A DNA stretch of 64,000 nucleotides, taken from Curvularia sp. ZM96. Taxonomy: Eukaryota; Ascomycota; Dothideomycetes; Pleosporales; Pleosporaceae. The stretch is from NCBI GenBank assembly GCA_022457065.1, contig JAJGBQ010000008.1, positions 620,001-684,000 of the forward strand, read 5' to 3'. A program made the position numbers and the translations under genes. Numbering within the stretch: position 1 is the stretch's first letter; the number at the start of each line of letters is the position of its first letter. The notes under the pieces were generated by a model. That model worked only from the letters and a program-made list of their open reading frames with translations, had not been told where the DNA came from and did not search any database. Below are positions 38,696-48,846 of this stretch, piece after piece.

Positions 38696-41600
38696 ATGCG
38701 GCTCTTGCAGTACAGCAAAAGCGGAGAGCTTAGTCTCTATAGCTTCAACGATGGCGCCGTACCTCCCTACGCAATACTTTCACACACCTGGGGAGCAGAT
38801 GGGGACGAGGTGACCTTCGCAGACCTCGGAACAGGCGATAGCAAGACTAAGCTGGGCTACCAGAAGATTCTCTTCTGCGGAGAACAAGCACGGCAAGACA
38901 ATTTACAATACTTTTGGATTGACACATGTTGCATCGATAAGTCGAACAAGGCTGAGCTATCCCAGGCTATCCGGTCCATGTTTCGTTGGTACCAAAATGC
39001 GACGAAATGCTATGTATACCTTTCAGATGTGTCGACGAAGAAGCAGACAGCTAGTAGTATGCTTCTTGGGTTTACTTGGGAGCCTTCTTTCAAGTCAAGT
39101 CGATGGTTCACACGTGGTTGGACGCTCCAAGAGCTTCTTGCCCCGAGCATAGTCCAGTTCTTTTCTCAGGAAGGAGAGAAGCTTGGTGACAAAATATCGC
39201 TGAAGATGTTAATCCACAAAATTACTGGTATCCCACACGAAGCACTCGACGGAGCTCCTCTTTCCCACTTCGACGTCAACGAGCGGCTGCGGTGGAAGGG
39301 AGACAGGAAAACCAAACGGGACGAAGATGCATGGTATTCATTGGCAGGCATCTTTGGTGTTGCGATAGCGCCAGCCTATAGTGAAGGGGCGGCGAGCGCG
39401 TTTGGACGTCTGATGGACGAGATCCAGAAGCTGGAAAGATGCGTTCAAGATATGCACATCACAGATCCTCATGACGACAAGAAGCGCATTGAGGATACGA
39501 AGGGTGGGCTGCTGGCGGACTCGTACCGCTGGGTTCTTAGCAACACTACTTTCCAGCAATGGCAACACGACTCGCACAGCCGACTGCTATGGATAAAAGG
39601 TGATCCTGGTAAAGGCAAGACGATGCTGCTCTGCGGCATTATCGACGAACTGCAAAGTTCGATGCCTAGAACTGCGCTTCTGTCGTACTTCTTCTGCCAA
39701 GCGACCGACTCGCGTATTAACAGCGCCACGGCTGTGCTACGAGGGCTGTTGTACATGCTCGTGAAGCAGCAACCGCAACTTATATCGCACGTCCGCAGGA
39801 AGCATGATAACGCAGGCAAAGCCTTGTTCGAAGACGCGAATGCCTGGGTCGCCTTGGCAAAGATATGGATAGATGTGTTACAAGATCCGAACCTGAACAC
39901 AACATACCTTGTCATCGACGCGTTAGATGAGTGCGTCACTGATTTACCAAAGCTGCTGGAGTTTATTGCAAAGCAGTCGTTCACGTCCTCCCGTGTTAAG
40001 TGGGTTGTTTCTAGCCGGAACTGGCCAGACATCGAAGCACAGCTAGAGCAGGCAGGGCACAAAGCGAGACTGAGCCTTGAGCTGAACGCGAAGTCAGTTG
40101 CCTCAGCGGTTAACATCTTCATCCAGCGAAGGGTGGATCAGTTGGCGCAGGAAAAGCAATACAAGGCAGAAACGCGACAAGCAGTGCTCCAGCACTTGAT
40201 GTTAAACGCGAACGACACCTTCCTCTGGGTTGCGTTAGTGTGTCAAGACCTCAAACCGACATACAAGTGGAACGTGATAAAGAAGCTAGCCTCATTTCCG
40301 CCAGGGCTAGACGCTTTATATGAGCGGATGATGCACCAGATAAGCGAGTCCGACAGCGCCGAGATCTGCCTGCAGGTACTGGGTTCAACTGCGGTCCTGT
40401 ATCGACCTGTTACAATCTGTGAATTAGCTGCGCTCGTCGAGCAGCTTGAGGACCTGGTCGACGACCTAGATTCAGTGCGGGAAATTATCGGCCTCTGTGG
40501 ATCGTTTCTCACGTTGCGAGAAGACACTGTATACTTTGTGCATCAGTCTGCAAAGGACTTCCTCTTTGCAAAGGCGTCTACTAGGATTTTTCCAAATGGA
40601 GCCGAAGACGTCCATCATGCGATGTTTTTAGAATCACTGGCGATTCTGTCTAGGATAATGCATAGGGACATGTATAGCCTAGAAGCGCTAGATGCTCCTA
40701 TCGAGAACGTTAACCCACCTGATCCAGACCCATTAGCAGCGTCACGCTACCCGTGCGTCTACTGGATCGATCATCTATACGACTCGAAACCTAAGTACTG
40801 GAAAGATAGCGTTAGCCACCTGCAAGTCATTAACGTTGTCGATAAGTTTCTAAGAGAGAGGTATCTCTACTGGCTAGAAAGCCTTAGTCTGTACAAGAGT
40901 GTAGAGAAAGGTGTTGTCTTGATGCAAAGACTGTGGTCACTAGTGCAGGTATGTTACACAGAATCTGCATGTCTCTCTAGTGTACTCTTTACACTAACAC
41001 ACGTAGGAGCTGCAGGACTGGGATAGACTTACTCAGCTTGTCCAAGACGCACATCGATTCATTATGTATCACAAAGGGGCAATCGAGAGCTTCCCTCTTC
41101 AAACATATGCATCTGCGCTGCTGTTCAGTCCGGCAGAGAGTCTAGTTAGGCGACTATTTCAGCACGAAGAGCCCAAAGGAATTGTCATTAAGCCAGCTAT
41201 GAGCGACGGCTGGAGTGCGTGTCTGCAGACGCTCGAAGGCCATAGCAAATCGGTCAGTTCAGTGGCCTTCTCGCACGACTCGGCCAAGCTGGCGTCGGCG
41301 TCAGGCGACAGCACCATCAAAATCTGGGATGCGCGCAGCGGTGCATGTTTGCAGACGCTCGAGGGCCATAGCGGTTATGTCACCTCAGTGGCCTTCTCGC
41401 ACGACTCGGCCCAGCTAGCATCGGCGTCAGGCGACAGCACCATCAAGATCTGGGATGTGCGCAGCGGTGCGTGTCTGCACACGCTTGAGGGTCATAGTAA
41501 TTGGGTCAGCTTAGTGGCCTTCTCGCACGACTCGGCCAAGCTAGCGTCGGCGTCAGGCGATAGCACCATCAAGATCTGGGATGCGCGCAGCGGTGCATGT

Positions 41601-42554
41601 TTGCAGACGCTCAAGGGTCATAACCGTTATGTGAACTTAGTGACCTTTTCACACGACTCGGCCCAGCTGGCGTCAGTGTCGGGCGATAGCACCGTCAAGG
41701 TCTGGGATACGCGCAGCGGCGCATGTTTGCAGACACTCGAGGGTCATAGCGGCTATGTCACCTCAATGGCCTTCTCGCACGACTCGGCCAAGCTAGTGTC
41801 AGCGTTAGAGGATAGCACCGTCAAGATCTGGGATGCGCGCAGCGGCGCGTGTCCGCAGACGCTCGAAGGCCATAGCCGTTATATGAACTCAGTGGCCTTC
41901 TCGCACAACTCAGCCAAGCTGGCGTCGGCGTCAGGCGACAGCACTGTCAAGATCTGGGATGCGCGCAGCGGTGCGTGTCTGCACACGCTTGAGGGTCATA
42001 GTAATTGGGTCAGCTCAGTGGCCTTCTCGCACGATTCGGCCCAGCTGGCGTCGGCATCTTATGACCGGACCGTCAAGATCTGGGATGCGCACAGCGGTGC
42101 GTGTCTGCACACGCTTGAGAGTCATAGTAATTGGGTCAGCTCAGTGGCCTTCTCGCACGATTCGGCCCAGCTGGCGTCGGCATCTTATGACCGGACCGTC
42201 AAGATCTGGGATGCGCACAGCGGCGCGTGCCTGCAGACACTCTACGTTGGCAAGATACTTCATGACTTTTCTTTTGACTCCACTAGCTGTTGTCTTTATA
42301 CTGAAATAGGGACTATCGTTGTTTGCAGCTCAGAAGTTTCTAGCATGAAAGATACTGCAGAACCCGAGCGCCCATCATATCAGGGCACAGGTGTTAGCTC
42401 AGACAACACATGGATCATGCATGCCGGCAACAACATGTTGTGGATACCATCAGAGTATCGCCCATCTTGCTCGGCGGTGCACGGGACTCTTGTAGGTATA
42501 GGTGTTGGGTCTGGAAGAGTATGGAGTTGTAGGATTAATCTTCAATGTTTCTAA
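38696..42554 (+). CDS. HET-NACHT-WD40 STAND receptor (HNWD/HET-E type), two exons
   Basis: Exons 38696-40948 and 41007-42554 (intron 58 nt, GTATGT..ACGTAG, phase 0) give 1266 residues. Order: HET domain (about 20-215; PPYAILSHTWG, YFWIDTCCIDKSN, SRWFTRGWTLQELLAP); NACHT NTPase (about 290-470; P-loop KGDPGKGKTMLL, Walker B YLVIDALDEC); a helical arm; then eight WD40 repeats of 42 residues, each ending (I/V)KIWDARSG. The repeats are almost identical and differ mainly at the same two or three positions. By family knowledge (HET-E, HET-D and HET-R of Podospora) such proteins are intracellular receptors. The repeats sense a ligand, NACHT oligomerises, and HET triggers a cell-death/incompatibility response. 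The frame is fully open, so it is likely functional. Ligand unknown. Confidence 0.93.
41213..42245 (+). repeat. Tandem array of eight 126-bp WD40 units
   Basis: Each unit encodes SVAFSHDSAKLASASGDSTIK plus the IWD end. Units seven and eight (about 42000-42245) are almost identical at DNA level, carrying the same SYDRTVK variant, which points to recent duplication or gene conversion. Confidence 0.92.
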
Positions 42555-43273
42555 CAATCAAGCATTTGTTCTTCTTTTCTACACCTTGTTTCTTTGTTGT
42601 CTCTATCTATGAGAGAGGAATAGGGATGCGCACAGATATATAGACTGTATAACTATTGCTAATTATGTCAAAGCTTTGGCAATCTATAGTTAACAGAGTA
42701 GCTGTTTCTTTGTAGTGCCATAAAGATGAATTCTATTTATTTTCTACTCTCTTTTGCCTCGTGAGTCTTTCTTGTCGCTATCCACCGCCGCGCTCTCTTC
42801 TCTAGGTCGGTATAAGTTAGTGGCGGCGACGAGCATCGAGCGAGCGGCCTACGACGACCTTGCATATTCAGGCTATAAGAATAGCTATAAGACGTGAGCC
42901 TGAGAAGTTTCGAGAAGCATGCACCACAGCTTGGGCTGCTTTGGTATAGTGCACTGTACATTGCAGGCCGCTAATTGTTCGAAACCTACTGTGTCAGCAC
43001 GCGAAGTACTCTCGCGAAAAGCGAACGAGAGTTGCAGCAGGCCGGAACAACTCGGAGCACACCTAGATAAAGGTTGCACGCGATACAAGATAGAAGCTAT
43101 ATCTTTCAGTTAATCTAGTATTATGGAAAGCTTCCGAACATTTTATTAATCATGCCGTTTGCGATAGAGCAGGGGTGTCTAAGCAATTTAGCTTTGATAG
43201 TGAATACGAAACACTAAAGAACGCAACCTATAGTTAAGCCTGTAATTTTGCTAGTTCAAGCTTGAAATACTTA
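42555..43273. other. Intergenic, nothing recognised
   Basis: 3' flank of the receptor gene and left flank of the pogo element (target TA at 43272-43273). Confidence 0.5.
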
Positions 43274-43369
43274 CTCGGGCCCAACGGCTGCTGTAGCAGA
43301 ATTTCAATGAAATTGCCCGTGCGGAGCACGGGCCTATCACCTCAACCATAATGATCACCTCAATGATAA
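43274..43369 (+). repeat. Left 96-bp TIR of pogo element 2
   Basis: Perfect inverse of 51249-51344. Contains two hairpins, GCCCGTGC-GGA-GCACGGGC and AATTTC-AAT-GAAATT, and two related TCACCTCAA direct repeats at its inner end. Confidence 0.95.
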
Positions 43370-43445
43370 CACGTAGCTTTTAGTACGTACATCTACTACA
43401 ACAACGCATAATTAAATAAACTCAACTACGCATATCGTTTTTACC

Positions 43446-45746
43446 ATGCCTAAGGTCAATAAGGGAAAGTCTGTATATAAAGAAGAGGTGGTGGCGTTGC
43501 AAAAGCACGCCGAAGCGTTACGCCTACTCCATCAACCTAACATTAAAAGCTATGCAACTACCCACAACTTGCCATATCAGCGCCTGCGACGCGCCTATCT
43601 TGGACTTCCGAATCGCTGTGATCGCGCTAAGCCACCTGCTTTATACCGGCTTAACGAGTCTCAAGATTTCGCTCTTGAGCGGTATCTTGATGCTATCGAT
43701 AATATTGGCTTTGGTATTCATCGTGGACTAGTTGAGCAACAGGCAAACTCACTCCTTGAGGATGCGTATACAGGACTAGATGAAGTTGCACCTAAGGTTG
43801 GCAAGCTTTGGCCACGACGATGGCTCGCAAGGCACCCAAAATATAGACGTGTAAAGGCAAAGTCAATTGAGGTACAGCGTAAGCTTGCCCAGGAGCCAGC
43901 AGCGCTCCTTGACTGGTATACTAGGCTTAAAAACCTTATCGACGAGCGCGGTATCTTGCCTGAAGATATATATAATATGGATGAGACAGGCTGCCGTATT
44001 GGTGTTGCAAAAGAGCAGTACTTATACACCAAAAATGGACGTACGGTCTTTATCCACAACGCCAACAATCGCGAGCTTATCACCCTTGTTGAGTGTATCC
44101 GGGCCACAGGCGAGGTTATTCCACCTCTTATTATCATCAAAGCTGCTACTGTGATGGAGCATTGGATCGTGGATCTACCTGATGGGTATCTTGTAGGCGT
44201 GTCCGATAGTGGATATAGCAACGACAAACTTGCGTATGCCTGGATTCAACATTTTAACAAGGTGACAAGCCGTAGTCGCCATGGAGCTTGGCGCTTGTTG
44301 CTAATAGATGGGCATAAATCTCACTATACGAAGCAGTTTTGTCAGTTTGCTGAAGACAACAAGATACAGCTCTTTGCCCTCCCACCTCATACAACCCACC
44401 TCATCCAGTCTCTAGATGTGGGTTGCTTTCAACCGCTCAAGTGGTATCACGGCAAGACGCTTGAGTACGCCTCTCGTACAGGCTCGCGCGACATCAACAA
44501 GGCCGACTTTATGGCTACAATAGCAGAGATCCGGTGCTTGACGTTTACAAAGTCTACAATCTGCTCAGGTTGGCGCCGTACAGGCATAATGCCGTACAAA
44601 CCTGACATCGTGTTAGCGCATCTTCGCACCCAAGAAAGTTGCTACTCTAGCAATAGTGACCGCTCAGCTACACCACCACTACCGCTTGTACAGCGCGCCG
44701 GTACACCTCTTGATATATCCTCGCCGCCTCCGCTCATCTCATCGCCATCTCGAGCGCCTATGCGACGCTTTCACCGTGTTAAGATCGACCTAGAGACGGC
44801 ACAGCTGGTGCGGCGGCCTCAACCACAAGGTGCAACACCAGATCCTGAGGATCCTAAGCCTGGCGACGCTACTTGGCATACACCAAAAACAGTACGACAG
44901 ATCGAGTTACAAGAGCCGTTTGTTCGCGCCGTGATCCATCAACACCTCCCTCGTCAGGTCGCGGCTGATGTGATCCGTCACCTTCGTGGCGTCTCAGCTC
45001 TTGCCCGCAACGCCGAGGGCTTCAAGCGTGAGCTGCACAGAACTGAGGCTGCTATCCTTGCCAAGGAGGAGCGAAGACGTCGTAAGAAGCGGATTGTAGA
45101 GAGTAAAGGTGGCGTAATATACGCCGAAGACGCGCGGCAGATGGTGCAGCAGCGCCAGGTTAATGACCTTGCTCGTCTTGAGGTGGAAATAGCTACGAAA
45201 CGACTTCGTGAGGCTACAATTATTTTCAATAAATGGAGACGTATCTTCCCAACTATACGGAACTTTGGCCGTAAATATACTAAGCGTATAGCGGGCGGTA
45301 TCACAACGCAGCGCAATGTTGCGCGCTGGCAACACATAAACGCTGACGATAACAACTACAACACTAAGGCCTTAATGAAGTGGGAATGGATACTTCAAGA
45401 TATCAGCTCTAAGTATCGTGAGGGCACTATAACAACAGATCGTACGCCAGCTATGTGGGTGGCGTATAATGTTCGTCAACTTGTCGATCCATATACGAAA
45501 CTCACGAGCCACCATCTCATTGCAGCTTCACCATCCACCACGCTGTCACAGGACCTAGAACGCTTTACTCAGTATACTCAAGAAGATTGCGCAGAATCTA
45601 CTTCTACAGAGTCGTGTATTGATGTCGATACTACTATCAAAAAGGCTTACAAAGCTATGGTGGATGGTAAAATTGATACAAGCAATAGCGACGACAGCGA
45701 CGATAGCAGCTACTGCAATAGTCCAATTTCGATAACATCTGACTAG
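43446..45746 (+). CDS. pogo/Fot1 DDE transposase, intact
   Basis: 766 residues, single exon, ATG 77 bp inside the left TIR. Residues 1-60 form an HTH_psq-like domain (NIKSYATTHNLPYQRLRRAY) and about 70-140 a CENP-B HTH with RWLARHPKYRRVKAK. The DDE_1 core follows, with NMDETG (first Asp), LLLIDGHKSH (second Asp) and QSLDVGCFQPLK (third Asp). It then has the ITKADF/GWRRTGIMPYKPDIV region typical of the family. The C-terminal 300 residues are basic with long helices (AKEERRRRKKRIVESKG), ending in an acidic tail. All three catalytic Asp are present and no stop is found, so it could be active and might act on other copies with the same TIR. It cuts and pastes DNA at TA sites in the nucleus. Confidence 0.94.
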   Translation: MPKVNKGKSVYKEEVVALQKHAEALRLLHQPNIKSYATTHNLPYQRLRRAYLGLPNRCDRAKPPALYRLNESQDFALERYLDAIDNIGFGIHRGLVEQQANSLLEDAYTGLDEVAPKVGKLWPRRWLARHPKYRRVKAKSIEVQRKLAQEPAALLDWYTRLKNLIDERGILPEDIYNMDETGCRIGVAKEQYLYTKNGRTVFIHNANNRELITLVECIRATGEVIPPLIIIKAATVMEHWIVDLPDGYLVGVSDSGYSNDKLAYAWIQHFNKVTSRSRHGAWRLLLIDGHKSHYTKQFCQFAEDNKIQLFALPPHTTHLIQSLDVGCFQPLKWYHGKTLEYASRTGSRDINKADFMATIAEIRCLTFTKSTICSGWRRTGIMPYKPDIVLAHLRTQESCYSSNSDRSATPPLPLVQRAGTPLDISSPPPLISSPSRAPMRRFHRVKIDLETAQLVRRPQPQGATPDPEDPKPGDATWHTPKTVRQIELQEPFVRAVIHQHLPRQVAADVIRHLRGVSALARNAEGFKRELHRTEAAILAKEERRRRKKRIVESKGGVIYAEDARQMVQQRQVNDLARLEVEIATKRLREATIIFNKWRRIFPTIRNFGRKYTKRIAGGITTQRNVARWQHINADDNNYNTKALMKWEWILQDISSKYREGTITTDRTPAMWVAYNVRQLVDPYTKLTSHHLIAASPSTTLSQDLERFTQYTQEDCAESTSTESCIDVDTTIKKAYKAMVDGKIDTSNSDDSDDSSYCNSPISITSD

Positions 45747-45843
45747 AGAGTGCTTTGATAATATATCTTCGATTCCTGGAATTAAAAAGATCATATTTCT
45801 ATATCTATTTGGCTTGAATTTACGATTGAAATATATTGTTATC

Positions 45844-45970
45844 TGTAAGCAGTTGAGGTTGTAGGAAGTATTGTGTATTATTGTGTGTATCATGATAGGA
45901 GCAAGTTTAAATACAGTGTTATTAGTCAGTGAGTAACCACGTGACCATACATGGTACTTCTGGGCTTACA
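45844..45970 (-). repeat. 3' LTR of the Copia element
   Basis: 127 bp, starts TGTAAGCAG and ends GGGCTTACA in plus reading; identical to 51122-51248. Confidence 0.96.
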
Positions 45971-45982
45971 CACCTCCCTCAG
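45971..45982 (-). promoter_or_regulatory. Polypurine tract of the Copia element
   Basis: On the minus strand TGAGGGAGGTG sits directly against the 3' LTR, as expected of the plus-strand primer of reverse transcription. Confidence 0.7.
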
Positions 45983-46318
45983 ATTCGAACGCATGTTGAA
46001 GCTGATGTGATCATAGGCCACCCCCTGCTCTGTAGAGTAGGGCTGCTTGCACGAGTGCGGTGGGTAGCCGCTTGAATTGGAGCAGTGCCAGGTGGGGATC
46101 GTCCGCCGTCGCGGTGTTGGTGGACCTCGCTCTGTACTATGGGCGTCCCCAGTAGTCGGACGTCTCCTAGAGCTAGCACTGAGGTCCTGACTGCTTCCCG
46201 TTCTGTATGGAGTTTGGTAGTGTCCCTTGATGTGAAAGAAAGAGCTTTATGAGCGTACAGCCTCGTTAAACCTGTAAAAACCATATAGGAAAAACCAGGA
46301 AGAGTACTGCACTATAGC

Positions 46319-48829
46319 TTATGTAGTAGGAAATGTATCAAAACGCAAAAGTGATACCCAATTTTCATGTCTCTGGCGAGGCAGTAGTTTAGTAAGTCCA
46401 TCAGCGGGTTGAACGCTAGTAGGTATATATAAAAGGTTGAAATTGTGAGCCTGTGCTTCTTGGCGAAGCCAGTGATGGTGTATATCGACGTGCCTAAGCG
46501 ACGTCTTGAGTCGTGGTGTAGCTGCTGTAATCAGCCGTATTGTCTGTTGGTTGTCGCAGTATAGTATCTGCTCATTGCCTGGATCAAATTCAATATCCTT
46601 GAACAGTCTCCACCACCATAGCAGCTCTGTGCCTGCAGACGAGGCGGCGATTAGTTCAGCTTCAGTGGTTGATTTTGTGACACATCGTTGCAGTGTCGCC
46701 TTCCAGTCGATCGGGCCGCCAAACAGGAAGAAGATGTAGCCTTGCGAACTTTTCCTTGTGGCCTTGTGGTCGGCGTACGAAGCATCTGTCGCACCATAGA
46801 AGTCTGGTTCTTGATAATCTTCGATGTATGCTGTGTCGGTGGAGATGGAGGCATTGTAGTACAGTGCTCGATCCTTGGTAGAGTATAGATAGCTGAGTGT
46901 TTGATAGGCAGCATTGATATGCTGTTGTGAAGGATTGGTGAGAAATTCAGCCAACTTTGAATGCGCTTTTGATACATCAGGTCGTGTAGCCGTTGCAACG
47001 TAGCCAATCGATCCGACTAGCTGTGCATATCTGTGTATATTTGCGTCATTTCTCGGCTGGTCTGAAGGGAGTAGTTCTTCAAGAGGGAGAGGGGTAGCTG
47101 GAGGCCGTTTGAACGATTTTGGCGATGGGTATTTAGCGCTGAGCTTATCGAGATAAGTTGACTGCGATAGCCAGATGGATCCAGTTAATCTATCGCGATG
47201 TGTTTGTATTCCACAGAAGGTGGATAGTTCGCCAAGCGATCGGATCTCATATCGACGTAGTAGTTTGCGCTCAAAGTCATCCAGCGCTGCTATGTGAGCC
47301 GGACGAGCGAGAGTAACAATATCGTCGACGTAGAAGAAAACAATCAGCTTTTCGTTTCGCCAAAGGCAGGGTGCCTCTTTGACTTCTTGTAGATCAAGTT
47401 CTTTGAGCGTCTTTGTAAGCTCTTTGTACCACAGCAGTGGTGAGGCCTTGAGACCGTAGAGAGCTCTACGTAGTTCCCATAAGTGATCAGCATCTGAGAA
47501 GCCTTCTGGCGGGTGACAGTAGACAGGCGTATTCAGCTGAGCATTTGTAAACGCGTTAACTGCGTCATATTGCCGTATCTCAAGGTTAAAGTAGGCTGCG
47601 ATAGCCATAAGTCCTCGAAAGATGCGTGTAGCTAGAGTTGCAGCGTATGTATCTTCGGCTGTAGCTTGAAGATCGCCTCGGACACAGATTCTAGCTTTGT
47701 ATTTGACTAAGTATCCTTCACTATCAAGCTTGTATTTGAACACCCAGATCATCGGTAGGACTTCGTTATCTTCAGCGTTGAAATCCTTCCAGGAGATAGT
47801 TCTATAGGTATCCTTGCGCTTGACGTTAGAGATCTCCCGTTGCATTGCTGCTACAAAGCCTTGCTTATGTACGGCAGGGAGTTTCATAACGTCCTGATAG
47901 AAACGTGGCTCAGGAGGTAATGTTGAATGGTGAAATCGTGTTCTAGGAGCTGTGACAGATGCTGCTACGAACGTGGACCAGTATTTGCTGACGAAGAAGC
48001 TACTGCTTTTGCGTGTAGGCTTCCTAGATCTTGACGATCCTTCTGGTAGTATGTGTGACTGGCGTAGGTTACCGTCAATAAGTTCGCGATTTGCTGCAGC
48101 GTTTGTGTCAACAGAGCGTTCTACTAAGTCGCGTCGTTTCCTTTTTCTTGGTACGCGAGTAGATGGCTGTGTCTCTTGAGTAGGTGTAGAGCTGCGGTTG
48201 ATTGTATCTGAAGAGGCAGTCTCGTGATCTAGATCGGGAGTAGCTGTTACAGCTGGTGTGGGCAGAGATTGGTGTCCTAGGTCGTGATCCTTATGGGGTT
48301 TTTCCGAGCTTTGCATAGACGAGGTCGGTATATCCTGACTGGCTGCTATTGCAGTACTTTCATCCTCTTCTTCTGAAGATTCTTCTGGGTCCTGCAGCGG
48401 TGGCATATGGATTGTATGTATAATTTCTGCCACCTCTTCGCCTAGTAGAAAGGGATCTCGACTGTCATGTGCTTGGTAGGACATGTCCTCTCTGAACGTT
48501 ACGTCGCGTGTTCGGATCACTTTGCCCTGATGCGCTCTACTCTTTGCTTTTGGTATCCAGATTCTGTATATATTCGAAGCGTCGTAGCCAACGAGATAGC
48601 CTATTAGAGCACGAGGAGTGAGCTTGTCACCTCGCGGTATTTGAGTGCGCAGTGCGTATGCTCGGCAGCCGTAGATTTTGAGGTGAGCTATTGAGGGCTT
48701 CTTATAGTATGCCCTCTCAAATGGTGTTTTCCAGCTGAGAGATCGCGTAGGTGTGCGATTGAGAAGATACCCTGCAGTGACATATGTCTCTGGGGCAAGG
48801 TGAAGGGGCAAATTTGAAGTGCTCAGCAT
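46319..48829 (-). CDS. Copia pol, second part: integrase C-terminus, reverse transcriptase, RNase H
   Basis: 836 residues from the first Met after the frameshift; the frame itself is open from about 48888. It begins with the end of the integrase core and the integrase C-terminal region (NRTPTRSLSWKTPFE, YGCRAYALRTQIPRGDKL). A Ser/Thr-rich linker follows, then the Copia-type reverse transcriptase (MIWVFKYKLDSEGYLVKYKA; catalytic FFYVDDIV) and RNase H (ATDASYADHKATRKSSQGY, TEAELIAAS, CDNQQTI). All catalytic motifs are present. In a working copy it would be made as part of one gag-pol polyprotein and act in cytoplasmic particles. Here it is separated from the upstream part by a shift in the integrase. 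Confidence 0.93.
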   Translation of the reverse strand: MLSTSNLPLHLAPETYVTAGYLLNRTPTRSLSWKTPFERAYYKKPSIAHLKIYGCRAYALRTQIPRGDKLTPRALIGYLVGYDASNIYRIWIPKAKSRAHQGKVIRTRDVTFREDMSYQAHDSRDPFLLGEEVAEIIHTIHMPPLQDPEESSEEEDESTAIAASQDIPTSSMQSSEKPHKDHDLGHQSLPTPAVTATPDLDHETASSDTINRSSTPTQETQPSTRVPRKRKRRDLVERSVDTNAAANRELIDGNLRQSHILPEGSSRSRKPTRKSSSFFVSKYWSTFVAASVTAPRTRFHHSTLPPEPRFYQDVMKLPAVHKQGFVAAMQREISNVKRKDTYRTISWKDFNAEDNEVLPMIWVFKYKLDSEGYLVKYKARICVRGDLQATAEDTYAATLATRIFRGLMAIAAYFNLEIRQYDAVNAFTNAQLNTPVYCHPPEGFSDADHLWELRRALYGLKASPLLWYKELTKTLKELDLQEVKEAPCLWRNEKLIVFFYVDDIVTLARPAHIAALDDFERKLLRRYEIRSLGELSTFCGIQTHRDRLTGSIWLSQSTYLDKLSAKYPSPKSFKRPPATPLPLEELLPSDQPRNDANIHRYAQLVGSIGYVATATRPDVSKAHSKLAEFLTNPSQQHINAAYQTLSYLYSTKDRALYYNASISTDTAYIEDYQEPDFYGATDASYADHKATRKSSQGYIFFLFGGPIDWKATLQRCVTKSTTEAELIAASSAGTELLWWWRLFKDIEFDPGNEQILYCDNQQTIRLITAATPRLKTSLRHVDIHHHWLRQEAQAHNFNLLYIPTSVQPADGLTKLLPRQRHENWVSLLRFDTFPTT

Positions 48830-48846
48830 GGATCGCGACGAGTCGA

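Noticed and set aside
40949..41006. Receptor ending after 776 residues, with WD40 array as a separate gene
   Set aside because: A 58-nt phase-0 intron joins both parts into the standard HET-NACHT-WD40 layout.
45979..46284. Extra gene in the 3' region of the Copia element
   Set aside because: No motif, inside the element between RNase H and LTR, composition like untranslated sequence.
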